A stretch of DNA of 64,000 nt from Paralvinella palmiformis (GCA_025642065.1 JAODUP010000144.1:274501-338500), one strand, 5' to 3'. Shown: positions 1-19,760, counted from the stretch's first letter. Translations and numbers: made by a program. Notes: generated by a model not told the origin, from the letters alone.

Positions 1-341
1 AAGATCTGCCGAATATCCTGGCCAAAAGAATTTCCAACGTGGAACTCTATAAGAAGACGGGTTGCAACAGAACTGTCCTCGAATTCAAACGCCGATGACT
101 GAGATGGTTAGGACACGTCCTGGAATGCCCAAAGACAGCATTCCCAAAGTGGCACTGAGATGGACACCACCCGGGAAAAGGAAGCGAGGACGGCAAAAGA
201 TGAAATGGCGACAGACAGTAATGGCCGAGCTGAAAGATAATGGGCTGTCATGGGTGAGGCTCAGGCCTCAGCTAAAGACAGGACCTTGTGGCACAACATT
301 CTTGTGACCTTATGTCCCTCTGGGGACGAAGAGATTGAGTG
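1..341 (+). pseudogene. Decayed LINE C-terminus (endonuclease-reverse transcriptase)
   Basis: Translation shows the C-terminal tail typical of animal non-LTR retrotransposon polyproteins: a WLGHVL stretch near 110, then PKDSIPKVALRW and GKRKRGR, then AKDRTLWHN, ending at a TGA near 341. These pieces lie in different frames: one shift between WLGHVL and PKDSIP, and another near 250 before GEAQASAKDR. It is therefore a mutated fossil, not an active gene. The 5' part lies outside the window, so length and clade (RTE-like is a guess) cannot be settled. Confidence 0.75.
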
Positions 342-861
342 AAATGAAAGTTCTATTGTTTATATTGGTGAAGGAATTTACGTCTTTCCCCTCGCCTAAT
401 CACCTATACAATTCACTCCATCTATTTAGCTCAGAATGTCGCAAATAAAATGTCCAGAAAATTAATTTATTTAACCTAGAAAGTTCTACACTGTCTAGCC
501 CACCTTTCCTAGTAATCAGTGGCCAATTCGATGTTACCTTGGGCTTCTTCTGTATTTCAGGCTAACCGAAACCCAATATATAAAATCTAGACTGCTGTCA
601 AATCAATCATCCCCAGCTTTCTTCAGGTAAATAGTCATCCAGCCATCTGTAATATATGAAAATTGTGTTCGGGAAAACGTCGTAATTAAACCATGAATCG
701 GTGAATCGGTATTATTTAAAAACAACCAGTTGACGTTCGCTGTTCAGTGTCAGTGAACTGGATAGTAATATCTACACTGAATAAGAAGTAGACTGGGGTT
801 TTTGTGATGTCCATTAGAAATGGAACTGTTACATAGAATACCGAAACAAAGCGATCTTTAG
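342..861. other. Intergenic, upstream of kinase A
   Basis: No coding region, RNA gene or clear repeat is visible. The stretch is AT-rich and lies between a LINE fossil and a SINE fragment. It may hold distal regulatory sequence of kinase A, but no specific element can be supported. Confidence 0.4.
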
Positions 862-1019
862 ACATGAACTACCACCCATGTTCGAATTTTGGCGTGACCA
901 TATCTGAAGGGGGTTTCATCTTTGACTTCGCTTCACTACCCTTGGAATTCGTTCGGCCCATTTAGTTTACCTTGTGCACAAAAGTGGCCGTAAAACATCA
1001 ATCATCAACCATCATCATC
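862..1019 (+). repeat. SINE family A, 5'-truncated
   Basis: It keeps the part of family A from just before the B-box-like TTCGAA through the conserved body (TTTCATCTTTGACTTCGC, GGCCCATTTAG, GTGCACAAAAGTGGCCGTAAAAC) to a (TCA)n-like tail. The tRNA-like head is mostly missing. It ends about 75 bp before the kinase A start codon, so it lies in the putative promoter or 5' UTR. Confidence 0.8.
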
Positions 1020-1093
1020 TTTAAACATGCGCAGTAAGTGACACTTTGTTTGTATGTTCGGCTTGTTCATGTTCAGGTTATTATCTGGCCGCT

Positions 1094-3400
1094 ATGGAGT
1101 GCAAGGACGACTATAAACAGTTGGAATTACTCGGATCCGGGGGATTCGGCGAATGTTACAAGATTAGAAGGAAACGGGATCAGAAGGTAAATGATAAATA
1201 TCCGATAAATAATATTATCTTTTTAAAGTCGACGTAAACACATCCGATCCATTTTCATTTGATGAAGCACAGTTTCTCTGCTAACGAGCGAGGCGCCTCC
1301 GTGGTCTGACTGATAGCGCGTTGGATCAGATCACTACCACCTGAGTTCGAATCTCGGCGTTGGCATATCTGAAGGTTGTTTCATCTTTGACTTAGCTTCA
1401 TTACCTTTGGAGGTCGCTCAGCCCATTTAGCCTACCGTGTGCACAAAAGTGGCCGTAGATCATCATCATCATCATCATCCGCTAACGCGCGAAACAATCA
1501 CTACGACGCCATTCCTTTTTTGTCCTATAGATCCTCGTGTGGAAAGTGATCCAGTTTAATGCAAAAAATGCGGAGGAATTTCGTGCCGTCAAGGAGGAAT
1601 TTTCTATATTGAGCCAAATTGAACACGAACACGTTGTAAAATACTACGGAAGTATTATCGAAACGGGTGAAAGGGTTTCTAAGGCCTATCTGATAATGGA
1701 ATACTGCGATTACGGCAGTCTAGAGAACTTGATAGATAAGCATATAAATGAAAGGTAAGTTTAATTATATGTGGATACCATTCATGGTTGGCTGGAAGAC
1801 AGACAGACAGGTAGGCAGGCATACTACGTGATCATAAAAATATAAAGGAAATGTCCCTTTACGTTACTTCGGTAGCATCCTGGCATGGATATGTGTCCCT
1901 TGTAACTGATTTTAAGGCGTTACTGTGCTGTTCCGCAGGGTAAACATTTCTGAGAAACTCATCTGGGCAGCGCTAAACCAAATAGTCAGCGGTCTAATAG
2001 CGTGTCACACCATGAATCTGGCCGGCGAAGTGATCCTGCATCGGGATCTAAAGCCAGCAAATATTCTTCTGACTAGTGATTTGTGTTTTAAGATTGCCGA
2101 TTTCGGCTGCTCACGTCTACTCGATACCCAAGACCAAGCCAAAACCATCATTGGCACCCAGTGTTATATGGCACCGGTACGTTATTCAGGGAACCTGTAG
2201 TATAAAATGATGGTTCTAATTCAGACTTGATTTACATACACTTAATGGAAAAAATATTTTGTTGATAGTATTGCAAGACTAACGAATATCACAATTGACT
2301 GATGTAATTACTCTGTGCTGGGTGTTTGTAGGAAGTGTTGAATTACGAACACTACGATGAGAAGTGCGATATTTGGTCATTGGGCTGTTTACTATATGAG
2401 CTATGTGCCCTGAAGCCACCATTCGTTGAAGAAAAAGGCTGCAGTTTTTACCGAAATATTGCCAACAACCCTGTTCCGGATATACCTTACATTTACTCGG
2501 ATGACCTCAAAGATACTATACTAGCGATGCTAGAAAAAGAGGTAACTTGATACATTATTTAATTTGCCTGTACTACGCTTAATTAACCTTAGAAAAGCAC
2601 GCTTCTAACTCGCAACCCTCCCCTCGCGCCTCGTATCGGTGGGGAGTTGGATAATTAAAATTACCTTAAACAATTTGTGAACTGCACACGATACACAGGA
2701 ATCATACCACAGTATTACACGAGGAACATTGGGGCGCCTCCCTGGTCTAGTCGATGGCGTGTTGGACCACAGATCATTACCACCCGAGTTCGAATCTCGG
2801 TATGAGCATATCTGAAGGGTGTTTCAGCTTTGACTTTGTTTCATTACCTTTGGAGGTCGCTCGTCCCATGTACCTTACTATGTGCACAGAAGTGGCCGTA
2901 AAACGTCAATCATCATAACCAATAATCAATTTCTGGGGGAATTGTTTTAGAATTATAATATTACGAATGTGATCATTGAAATGGATAGTATTTTAGCTTA
3001 TCTTTTCATTTTGTAATCTCGTTCTTTCAGCCAAACTTTCGCCCGAGTACATCGGATATAGACGAACATCTGAGAAAGTTTTGCTGGGATGCAAAGGGGT
3101 TTGTACGAAAACAGCGTAAACATGTAAATTACGGAATGTTCCTGCTAAACATGATGCCTTTTTTTATTCGGTTACGCAAGAAATCGATTTTAATCTTACA
3201 ATGTTATTGATTGTGTTCATCCATTCAATTAGATCGTAAAGGTCTAATTTAAGAAACAGAAAGGTAACTCTTTTACGCGGATGAAATTCACCGAGTATAA
3301 TAATTGGTAATGCTCTAATCAGACGACTTTTTTCTCCATTGTTTTTCTTTATTTCAGAATGCCTATTGAAATTGCTCCTCAAGTCTTCTTCCGGCCATAG
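1094..3400 (+). CDS. Kinase A: NEK2-like Ser/Thr protein kinase, 6 exons, 291 aa
   Basis: Predicted exons: 1094-1186, 1531-1754, 1939-2176, 2332-2541, 3031-3098, 3358-3400; all have GT-AG borders and the frame is kept to TAG. The protein is a NIMA-related (NEK2-type) protein kinase, which would transfer phosphate from ATP to Ser/Thr. Motifs: glycine loop GSGGFG (residues 14-19), catalytic lysine in VWK (36), LIMEYC hinge, HRDLKPAN (140-147), DFG (160-162), [17 protein letters not shown] and RPS. It should be catalytically competent. It is little more than a kinase domain: no long coiled-coil tail like vertebrate NEK2. Exon 6 (14 codons) rests on a good TTTATTTCAG acceptor and matching phase. 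AATAAA occurs at 3648. The exon 6 call is the weakest part; the kinase domain call is firm. Confidence 0.87.
1292..1480 (+). repeat. SINE family A, full-length, in kinase A intron 1
   Basis: A tRNA-like head (A-box-like GGTCTGACTGATAGCGCG, B-box GTTCGAATC) is followed by the family body and a (TCA)n tail. It is among the best-preserved copies. It ends about 50 bp upstream of the exon 2 acceptor of kinase A. Confidence 0.9.
2732..2918 (+). repeat. SINE family A, full-length, in kinase A intron 4
   Basis: GCGCCTCCCTGGTCTAG head, GTTCGAATC B-box, the shared body and GTGGCCGTAAAAC followed by TCA-rich tail. It lies inside the intron between exons 4 and 5 of kinase A, in the same orientation as the gene. 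Confidence 0.9.
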
Positions 3401-3984
3401 TCATTGAAAGCGAGTATGAGAATATTAGTTTTACCAGTTGTTAGAGGCGACTGAAAAGTCGCATATCTGATCGTTATCCTTCTTTGCCCGTCAGTTTCTA
3501 TAAGTATATCAACCGCAAAGAAAATGAAAAACTTGTTCTTGCAATAGGCTGAATACGTCCGAGGTTGATTTTATTCTTTGGTAGCATAATACTGTGGCAT
3601 AGATCAGCTATCACGAGTCGTTTACTTAAATCTATTTCTACGATAAGAATAAAATACGTTTTCTTCTGAATGAGACAACAAATTACTGGGCTTTCAAATA
3701 CTCTCTGTTTAAGCCAGAGAGAATGAGGGTTATAGAATGCGTTGAGTGAGTGACTGGATCTTGTTCATCAGTGTAAATGTTTAACCTGGAATGCCGTTCC
3801 TGGTAATTGAAATGTACAAACAAAACATACCCGAACACTTGTCGTTGATTTGCCATCACGTATTTAGTATACCAACGGTCGATGCACCATTAATTTGGAA
3901 AGCTGATATCTTTAAAATACCAAATATATTTCTATAGTACCGATTCCAATTTGTTTATGAATTTGAAAACTGTGTGGATATGGA
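3401..3984. other. Downstream flank of kinase A
   Basis: An AATAAA at 3648-3653 could be the kinase A polyadenylation signal, about 250 bp past the proposed stop. Otherwise nothing recognisable is seen: no coding region or repeat with a second copy. Confidence 0.35.
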
Positions 3985-4290
3985 CTATGGCTCCTTGGCC
4001 TTTTGGGTAGAGCGTGAGACTGTATTTATCTATGGCTATGGTCATTCTGTGCAGGAGGTCGCAGGTTCGCGCCTCGGCCGTGGCACTATAGACTATAGTA
4101 GGGGAGTTGTTCATCCAACCAGGCAACTGGCAAGGTTTTCTCCACCGAACATGCCATTTATTCTGAATTCTAAATTTATTTAGAATTAGTCTCCGTGGGG
4201 AAGCTGCAAATAACGTACTATTTGCGTTTGCCTCATTTGAGGTTGCCAGCCACGTAAAAAAAACCTTCCATTTCGGCCATTATTACTATT
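3985..4290 (+). repeat. SINE family B copy 1
   Basis: A tRNA-like head (GGCCTTTTGGGTAGAGCG, then AGGTTCGCGCCTC) is followed by a body with CAACTGGCAAGGTTTTCTCC, TTCTAAATTTATTTAGAATTAG and CCACGTAAAA, ending in GGCCATTATTACTATTATT. Copies at 15922 and 57450 share the same order of blocks. The interior block around 4165-4186 is a short inverted repeat. Confidence 0.88.
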
Positions 4291-4542
4291 ATTATACAGC
4301 AAAGGTGCAAATCTGACGGGATACTCGATGTTTGGTCTCGAATGATATAATATCGACCAGATAATTTTATATGTGCAAGAGTTTTCTCTCATTTTCATGG
4401 GGATCAGTAATTATGAACAAATTGCTCGGATTAAACACCATTTTCATCTAAGATGTCAGCTATTTGACAATCTCGACTTAGTGACAATTGTTGAAGAATT
4501 GCTCAATATTCCATAATCTACATTGTACAAATAATTTTATTC

Positions 4543-4600
4543 TAGGACACTGAATGGCCTAAATTGTGCCGATGTGTCGTTAAATAACATTCATCCGTCT
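4543..4600 (-). repeat. Short dispersed repeat (TTTAACGACACAT family)
   Basis: The reverse complement reads TGTTATTTAACGACACATCG followed by GCACAATTTAGGCCATTCAGTGTCC. The same block recurs on the plus strand at about 15398-15470 after AATG repeats. It looks like the 3' part of a SINE or LINE. Confidence 0.65.
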
Positions 4601-6164
4601 ATGTACAAATACTTTTCTTTCTTAGTGTATTTTACTCTGCGAATAATAACCTCAAAAAGAAGTCGTTTCCTTAAATAATATAATATGTGCGTATTTCAGG
4701 GTGATGCAAACTGTGTTATTGGATAAAACGCAGGAGAGTAACCTTTGATGCAACGGCAAGGTGAGAGTTACGGATTATTACGGATGTAATCACTGTTAGC
4801 CATCTGTTGATTTTACCTTTAAATAATCTTTTGGTAACATGAATTCTACAGGGCTAAATGTTAACCATTTTTAACCAAACTATAATCGCACCCCTATCAA
4901 AGTGTTAGTTTAAAAGTCGACTACTGCATTTTTCCATTTTAGACTTGTATTTAGAGGTTGATTTTCGTCTCTGGGAATAACTTCTCATTAACTAGAGTTA
5001 GCTATTTGCTTTTGGCAATAGTCATATTCTGAAAGCAATGAATAATCCTGTGGAATTCAATACTACACATATTACAACTGTTATGTCTCATTGACAATTC
5101 CCCCCCCCCCCCCCATCCACTGTTTACATGATTTAAATGTTGCTAATAAATAAAATTACACCATTGCTTTATCACCAAAAGGATTATGGTCATATCGTGT
5201 CTAACCTGATCTAAACGTGAAGAAATTCATGTCTGGCAATTTAAACATTATTATTGAATTATTGAACACGAACTGCCTGCAGATTGAAACGTTTATCAAT
5301 TTAACCAACAATAATAAGTCTAATCCATACTGAATTTAATCGTGGAAAACGGGATTATCGACTCTAATCAATCGAAATATCAACAACTTTGTGGACAAGA
5401 AAAATTATAAATGGAAGAAGTTAAATGTATTTATTAAATAAATGAAATGTTTTGTCCTCCTACTAACCGACCCCTTCTTCCATTACCTTCTCAAGTAAAC
5501 GTTGACGGTTGCCTCTCGTAGTATTCCACGTAGTATTCCACGGCGATGCGACACTGGGTGGTAAATCCAGTGTCGCTGTTAATTGCATAAAATCGATTTT
5601 AAACTAGCTTCTCATCTGCTATTTAGCCTTTTATGGAAGTCGTCTTGACAATGAAATTCTATGTATTATTTGTCTTCTTGTTATGAACCGATATAGTCGT
5701 CTTATAGACGAAACTATTTAAACTTAATATTGACGACAACGAGCACAGTCTATTTTGGCTGACATATTTTATATCGCTATACACGGGAATGTTTATAACG
5801 ATAATATAAATATGGATAGGTCCCCGAATTGCTGCGATCTATAGTTAAATATGGATACGTCGACGAATTGCCTCGATCTACAGTTTTTTTCCTCGACGAT
5901 TAGCGCCCTTTTATACCTTGCCGTAAGCCATCTTAGAATCGTGTCATCTCCACTGATCTATAATGTTACCTGACCATTGCTATTCCTCTATTCCAGAACA
6001 CGAACCAAATTGTTCCAGAATCCAGGCTCTGTGAGGTTTCATAGTCTTTCTTCGGCTCCGTTGATGTCGATTGTCACAACACGCACCCAATTATTTAAAC
6101 CAACTGAGAAATTCTATTTATTCAACAAGCACAAAAACGTACACCAAGCATGTTATTTTTGTAA

Positions 6165-6166
<2 letters not shown>
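4601..6166. other. Intergenic, no gene recognised
   Basis: AT-rich non-coding sequence with a C-run (about 5101-5114) and a short direct duplication of GTAGTATTCCACG near 5518-5541. At 5815-5882 the phrase AAATATGGATASGTCSNCGAATTGC occurs twice, about 40 bp apart. No coding potential or transposon domains were seen. Confidence 0.35.
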
Positions 6167-6195
<29 letters not shown>

Positions 6196-6230
6196 ATAAG
6201 TCGTTATTATTATTATTATATTCGTGTTTT
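6167..6230. repeat. AT and ATT microsatellite
   Basis: A pure (TA)n run of about 30 bases is followed by an ATT/TTA-rich run. Short open frames crossing it are low-complexity and not genes. Confidence 0.9.
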
Positions 6231-6679
6231 ATTCATGTTAATGGCAGTTTGGTTAACAATTTATTACAAAATAAAACTTTTATCAGCAATTTAACGATAT
6301 TTGTGTTGTGGCAGCAATACGAAGAATAGTGTTTAGAGAACATTAATATTAATGACAAAGTAATAATGATTGTGATAATGATGATGACTATAATAAAAAT
6401 TAAATAATATGGGTGATTTCAATAAAATTTGGTTATAATATGAATTAACACTTGAAATTGTCGACGAAAAGGAAACCCAGACTATTGGGTGGTCTGATAA
6501 CATATTCTTAAAATGGGTAAATTTTACAAGTTGCCTTTCTAAGAAGAGACTTCAACTCCTAATGTAAATAATTGCTTTATGATGCGGCTATACCAGCTCT
6601 TTGTAATAGCTGCAACGTACTCGTTACATGCTTCTTGTTACCTACAATGATAATACTAGTATTAATACTGTGTATTTAA

Positions 6680-7170
6680 TAAAGTGCCCTTACTAGCAGG
6701 AGCCATTTAAAGGCACTGCACAAATAAAACGTAATATAATTGTACCCCAAATAATATGTCTGTAAAAACCTATAAGATATTTAAAAGATAGTTATTATTT
6801 ATCTGTGAAAGCGACCTTGAATAGGTGTGTTTTTAAAACGGATTAAATTTTTTCGAGATGATGCATTTCTAATATTTGCCGGTAACCTATTCCACAAAGT
6901 CAGGGCTGCAACACTAAACGCACAATCACCATATGACTTGAGCCGAGACACTGGCACCTGCAATAGTATCTGACTGGATGACCTGAGGTTTCGGGATGAC
7001 TTTCTAATGGACACCAGTTCACACAGGTATTCTGGCGCCATATCATTAATAGATTTATAAGTTATTAACAGAATCTTGAAATGGATACGCTGTCTAACAG
7101 GTAGTCAATGTAGTTTAGAAGAATTGGGGTGATATGATCATATTTTCGAGTATTTGTCACAATGTCAATG
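6680..7170 (-). pseudogene. LINE 3' end with C-terminal polyprotein remnant
   Basis: On the minus strand an 80-codon frame (7041-6799) begins MAPEYLCELV and contains SYGDCAFSVAALTLWNRLP, the C-terminal signature of CR1/Jockey-type LINE reverse-transcriptase polyproteins. The motif APEYL, a following R-rich stretch and the LWN-LP block fit that family. A second diverged copy in the same orientation lies at 50195-50680 and shares the 3' flank (GCAGGAGCCATTTAAAGGCAC here). It is 5'-truncated. Confidence 0.8.
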
Positions 7171-7659
7171 CGTGATAAGAGGAAGAAATGGAATATCATC
7201 GGAAATTGTCTTTAACTTAACTATTTTCAGTTCTGACCTGTTTATGGTGTAGGCTTCTTCCCAGGCAGGTTTCCCCCCACCTTTCGTAATGTGGATGCAG
7301 TTATTATTGTACTGGAACAACAACCCCAACAATCTTCCAGAACCAGCTTAATCATACGAATTTACTGCTGATAAATATGATAAATCTGCACAATAAGTCC
7401 TTTATGTGGATAGCTTGTTCTGTTGACTTTTGTTATTTTGTTCGCGAAATTGTACTTTATCCCACGAGAGCAGTAAAACAGCGGTTAGAAAACTGCGCAG
7501 TATACTTTCCAGGAAGGATTCTAGTGATGTATATTCCTGTATCGATAGTTTGTTTCTCTGTGAAGTCGCTGAGAGGAAATGCATTCCAGATATGATGACT
7601 GGTGCAGTCAAATAAGACAGTCACACATCGTTTCTCACTTAGAGTAGAATGTGGCACAC

Positions 7660-7708
7660 TTATAATGATTGATGTTTTACGGCCACGTTTGTGCACATGG
7701 TAGGCTAT
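7660..7708 (-). repeat. SINE family A, 3' fragment
   Basis: Only the 3' end is present (ATTGATGTTTTACGGCCAC, GTGCACATGGTAGGCTA), which reads as family A in reverse complement. Confidence 0.7.
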
Positions 7709-8940
7709 GAATGTTGCATACTTGCCTATATTCCAATGTATACAAATCTTTAGTACATTATTCCAACCTGGTGAGAACCATTATTTAATCCTCTGAAATC
7801 TAGATCACAGAATAAGGATGATGATTCGTCATTTTTCCTCATACATCCCTCGAATAAACTTGAGACTGTTAACATGAGTCGGATACCCATTTATGGTGTG
7901 AAGTTTCAGACACTTGACACTAATATTAGTTTCACGAGACTATCAGACTTGAAACTTATCAATAATTCCTTGTATATCCTTATTTGAGATATTGTACCTG
8001 ACAATCTCCCCCCCCCCCTTAAGGCTACATGCTAAGAGTTTATTATATAAATTTTTCAGACTCATCAAAGTAGTTACTTAATTATACCTTATAGACCGTT
8101 ACAACAGTCCCGTGGGAGTTGGATTATGTCTTTTATTTAATTTAATCTAAACGGTGCATATTCACGTTCTTGTGTCATTCGTGAAATATCATGAAAGATG
8201 TTGGTCATCAGAGGATGTGTCACTATCTGTGTCCAACTACTCTCTGGAGGATACGGATTGGATCTTCTTTATCGTCATCGGCGAGTGTCAAACTTTGTAT
8301 ATAACAATGACCTTATCTAGATACGGATGACATACATACTGTCATACAGAAACGACAATAGAAAGCGATCTAATACTATTATGTCAGTTTGATTTTCATC
8401 GACCCATTTACTGACTCTAAACGTTTATGATGTTTCAAACATAACTTGTTATATTGCTTTAATCAGTGTTAATATTATTGTGCCTTGTCCTGTTTAAAAA
8501 AGAAGATATTTATACATCTGGATCAAATAATGTTCTGGAACATTTTCTGATTTTAAATAATCCGAACAAATTTCAGTAAATTGTTTGCTCAAGGTAATAA
8601 TTATTTGTTAATACTTTCTTTGTAAAGTTGGGCGAGAATCCGGAATTACTAATTGCCTTAATTTTTTGTTTAATAAATGAGCAGAGAGATAACCGACTTG
8701 GTATGATGTATGTCTTAATTGTTGTTTGAAATAAATCACTCTCAGGAAACCAACATCTGATGCGATACTAACTATATGTATTGTGGATTACTTACGTGTA
8801 TTAACTAAATGTAACTCTGTTTATCAGTCATTTTATGGAACAAAAGTTCAGTATCTTGATCAACTAATACATGGCTAATATTTCCATCATGATTAAGTGC
8901 ACAAATGAAATAAATATAATTTCGTAGGAAGTTCGCGTCT
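7709..8940. other. Intergenic, 3' flank of the sulfotransferase gene
   Basis: Non-coding AT-rich sequence with a short C-run near 8008-8018. No transposon domain and no gene seen. Its lower-coordinate part is probably downstream of the minus-strand sulfotransferase, whose 3' UTR end cannot be placed. Confidence 0.35.
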
Positions 8941-8955
8941 CGAATAGACTTACAA

Positions 8956-9005
8956 CACGCACGCATGCATGCACGCACGCATGCACGCATGCACGCACAT
9001 ATATC

Positions 9006-9097
<92 letters not shown>

Positions 9098-9137
9098 CGA
9101 GAGAGATAGATAAAGAAGGAGAGAGAGAGAGAGAGCA
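8956..9137. repeat. Compound microsatellite in sulfotransferase 3' flank
   Basis: Four blocks in series: GCAT/GCAC repeats, (TA)n, (GA)n and (GT)n, then another GA run. It ends about 24 bp short of the sulfotransferase stop codon, so it is probably transcribed as the start of the 3' UTR. Frames reading HTHTHT or SLSLSL across it are artefacts. Confidence 0.9.
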
Positions 9138-9160
9138 TCTCCCTCCGAGTAACAGTGTCT

Positions 9161-16715
<7,555 letters not shown>

Positions 16716-16828
16716 TGACTGTTTAGCTCAGTGATGAACATAGGAATATTTGAGAACGGAATGCCATTGGTATCAGCTGTGGATGATTTTTGGCTTCCTA
16801 TCATATTACGAACAATTGTAGGATACAG

Positions 16829-16894
<66 letters not shown>

Positions 16895-17662
16895 TACTGA
16901 ATCGCATGTGATGGTTTCAATGACTTTTATCAAATCCCAAGTAAATATAAGGAGTTCATTTTTAAAAGTTAGAAACCATCTTTTAATAACGCCTCATACT
17001 AAGTCATCATGCACGTATTTATTGGTAACACACACACATACACACACATACACACACACACACACACGTGAACAAAAATACACACAATATGATTTGAAAA
17101 CTTTGTTCTGAAAAGAATATTAACTTTCCCCATAAAGAAGTAAATACCTGTCTACCAACTGAATACGAAAGATATTTAAACTTCAACAAATAGCCGCAGT
17201 TGAAGGAGATACATGTCAACTGACGATGAGTTTTCCAGCTCCAACTGTAACCTTTTAATTCGATATCACACGTTCACTTAAGCGAAAATCGATTTACGGA
17301 TTATTGATCGATCTTGAATTACATACGTCGTGATTTATGTGTTCAACCCCATTAATGAAGGTCTTGGTTTCAATTGCGCTAGATGATAACAATTCGGTGT
17401 AATCATCAGTTTTATATGATTATTGGTATCCACCAAGTATACATATATTTAAAATATTGAACTCTCAGTGAACATTTCTCTTGTTGTCAGATTATTGTTA
17501 ATTGAGTTACTGGGGCTACATACTACGCCCATGGTTGTATATATTGATTATCTGGCAACGTAATGCATGATGTGTTCAGTTCAATAAGTCACAGAAATAA
17601 GATAAATAATACCGAAAGAGTTCGAAGTAGGACTGTATATTTGTTTATTTGTCTGTACGTTT
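16716..17662. other. Upstream flank of the sulfotransferase gene
   Basis: Sequence 5' of the sulfotransferase start codon. It contains a long (TA)n run (16831-16892) and an imperfect CA run (17028-17067) and no recognisable coding region. A promoter for the minus-strand gene should lie here, but no specific element can be named. Confidence 0.4.
16831..16892. repeat. TA microsatellite upstream of the sulfotransferase
   Basis: About 60 bases of nearly pure (TA)n, about 115 bp 5' of the sulfotransferase start codon. Confidence 0.92.
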
Positions 17663-17780
17663 CGCCTCCCTGGTCGAACTGGTAGCGCGCTGGATCATAT
17701 ATCACTACCACTTGAGTTCGAATCTCGGCGTGGACATCTCTGAAAGGTGTTTCATCTTATACTTCGCTTCATTACCAATC
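17663..17780 (+). repeat. SINE family A, 3'-truncated
   Basis: CGCCTCCCTGGTCGAACTGG head through GTTCGAATCTCGGCGTGG and TTCGCTTCATTACC, then it stops. The last third of the body and tail are missing. Confidence 0.85.
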
Positions 17781-19079
17781 TCATCATCTGTACGTTTCTC
17801 TGTCTGAGACCAGATACATAATGCAGATGTTGGGAGGCGGCTGATTATTTGGCGTATATAGTAATCTTCCATTAAACTGCACTCCAGCAATCCGGTCGCA
17901 ACGTAGTCCGCATGATATTTAAATGAAACAAACGGCACATATTCTAAGATGCTGCGATAATCCGGTTATTCGTGTTTCCGTTTCCGCACGGGCCTCTTGG
18001 GAACGAAATGCACGCAAAACATGTTATTCAAATTTCTGAATCCGGCCGTTCGTAACTTCATTTTGTCATTGCTCGCGATAAAATATCATGAACGTTTGAC
18101 TCAATACCTCAAATTAGTGGTCTGTGTTTTCATATTTCGTGTCCAACAAAAGAATCTGTTCGAAAGCCCAATTAGCGCTTCTGTCATCAAAATGAGCGTC
18201 GCTATTGATTGGGCCGTGCTTTGGGTCGTAATTAGATCAATGACTTTGTTGTGACAGTATAAAAACAACCGTGATAAAACTATTAATCTTTGTTTACTGG
18301 AAAAATAAATATTCTCGGTTTGGTGTAATTTATTACCTGTGAGAATGACAACTTATTGTTTTCTTTATCGTCTGTGTAAAACGATTAACATATGGAGCAA
18401 TTATCACATGAGAAACATATTGTGAAACTGTGTGATATGGTTGAAATTACACTTACTTTAAAGACGGAATTAAAAGACAGAATTGTGACGTTTATTTCGA
18501 TAGTCGTTCGTCTCTAGCACTCCGCCTTGACTGTCTATAAGCATACCATCCTGTACATTATCTGCTCAACTGCTCGGCTCACCCGGTGTACAGAAGAAGA
18601 CTAAAAGGTCACCCCCCCGAAAACAACTAACTCCTAGATCATCACCTAGCGTCTTTATTTATTAGAAAATCAACATTTCGACCCCACTTCTCCTGAACGA
18701 TCCCTATAAACACCATCATCAACAGTAAAGACACAACAGAAGTCAACACCAGGTGGCTGTGACAAATAGGCGACAGCCACGGGCACTGCTCCAAATTTCA
18801 ACAAACAAGTGCAAGTTCATTTCAAGCTTCGATATATCAAAACGTCAGTCAGATCGTGTTGAAGGGCAAGTCTGCTAAAAGGCGGCGTGTGGAAGGGACA
18901 ACTGTACTGAAAAGGCAATTTGTGAATAGCAAAGCTGAAGCTATACTAACAACAAATATTCCAAAGTGTTCAAGATATAATAAAACGGCCATAAACTTGG
19001 CATTAATGAATATATATTATACGTAAGTATAGAATAATTAGCACCATATTACAATGCAGCGATTCTATGTGGAAAAATG
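17781..19079. other. Intergenic, nothing recognised
   Basis: No coding region, RNA or repeat with a second copy in the window was recognised. Short open frames here have no family resemblance. Confidence 0.35.
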
Positions 19080-19262
19080 TAAATGTTTGTGCACAGAATG
19101 GGCTAAATGGGCCGAGCGACCTCCGAAGATAATGAGGCGATGTGAAAGATGAAACACCCCTTGCTCCCCCGGGGGGGGCCCCGGGTGGTGTTTTTTGAAC
19201 CCAATTTGGTTAAGAAAAATCCCTTTGTCCAACGCGCAAAAAAAACCATTAGGCCATTTAAA
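19080..19262 (-). repeat. SINE family A, antisense, with corrupted head
   Basis: The body is clear in reverse complement (GGCTAAATGGGCCGAGCGAC, GAAAGATGAAACACCCC). The tRNA-like head is distorted by G, T and A runs around 19168-19262, although GTCCAACGCGC is still visible. The change from a good body to a run-rich head is abrupt. Confidence 0.7.
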
Positions 19263-19267
19263 AAAAA

Positions 19268-19760
19268 GTGTAAACAATAACATTAGTGACAATCACTATT
19301 ACGTCGACATAAATAAGTGTAAACAATAACATTAGTGACAATCACTATTACATCGACATAAATAAGTGTAAACAATAACATTAGTGACAATCACTATTAC
19401 ATCGACATAAATAAGGGAAACAAAAATTAGTACATACTATTACTGACATAAATAAGTGTAAACAAAAAATTTAGTGACAATCACTATTACATCGACATAA
19501 ATAAGTGTAAAATAACATTAGTGACAATCACTATTACGTCGACATAAATAAGTGTAAACAATAACATTAGTGACAATCACTATTAATGACATAAAAAAAT
19601 TAAAAATAACTTTGTGACAATCATATTACTGACATAAATAATTAAAAATAAATTAGGACATCACTATTACATCGAATAAATAATTAAACAAAATTAGTAA
19701 TCATAACATCGACATAAAAAGGTAAACGATAACTTTACAGTCATAACTAATAAATGTGTA
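19268..19760. repeat. 49-bp satellite array
   Basis: Unit of 49 bp beginning GTGTAAACAATAACATTAGT; starts at 19268, 19317 and 19366 show the spacing. About ten units are present. Each good unit holds TAGTGACAATCACTA, a 6-bp stem with a 3-base loop. Later units have scattered deletions and A/T gains. It separates a SINE from a LINE remnant. Confidence 0.88.

Noticed and set aside
1292..1380. Possible tRNA gene from the A-box and B-box-like sequence
   Set aside because: The same head recurs about 20 times fused to a common body and tail, so these are SINE heads. No intact cloverleaf could be drawn.
7377..7696. Four overlapping open frames on both strands
   Set aside because: None resembles a known protein; overlap on all frames points to chance in a short stop-poor stretch.
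18560..18960. A GC-richer stretch considered as a possible exon region
   Set aside because: Stops interrupt all frames, and no family resemblance or paired splice sites were found.
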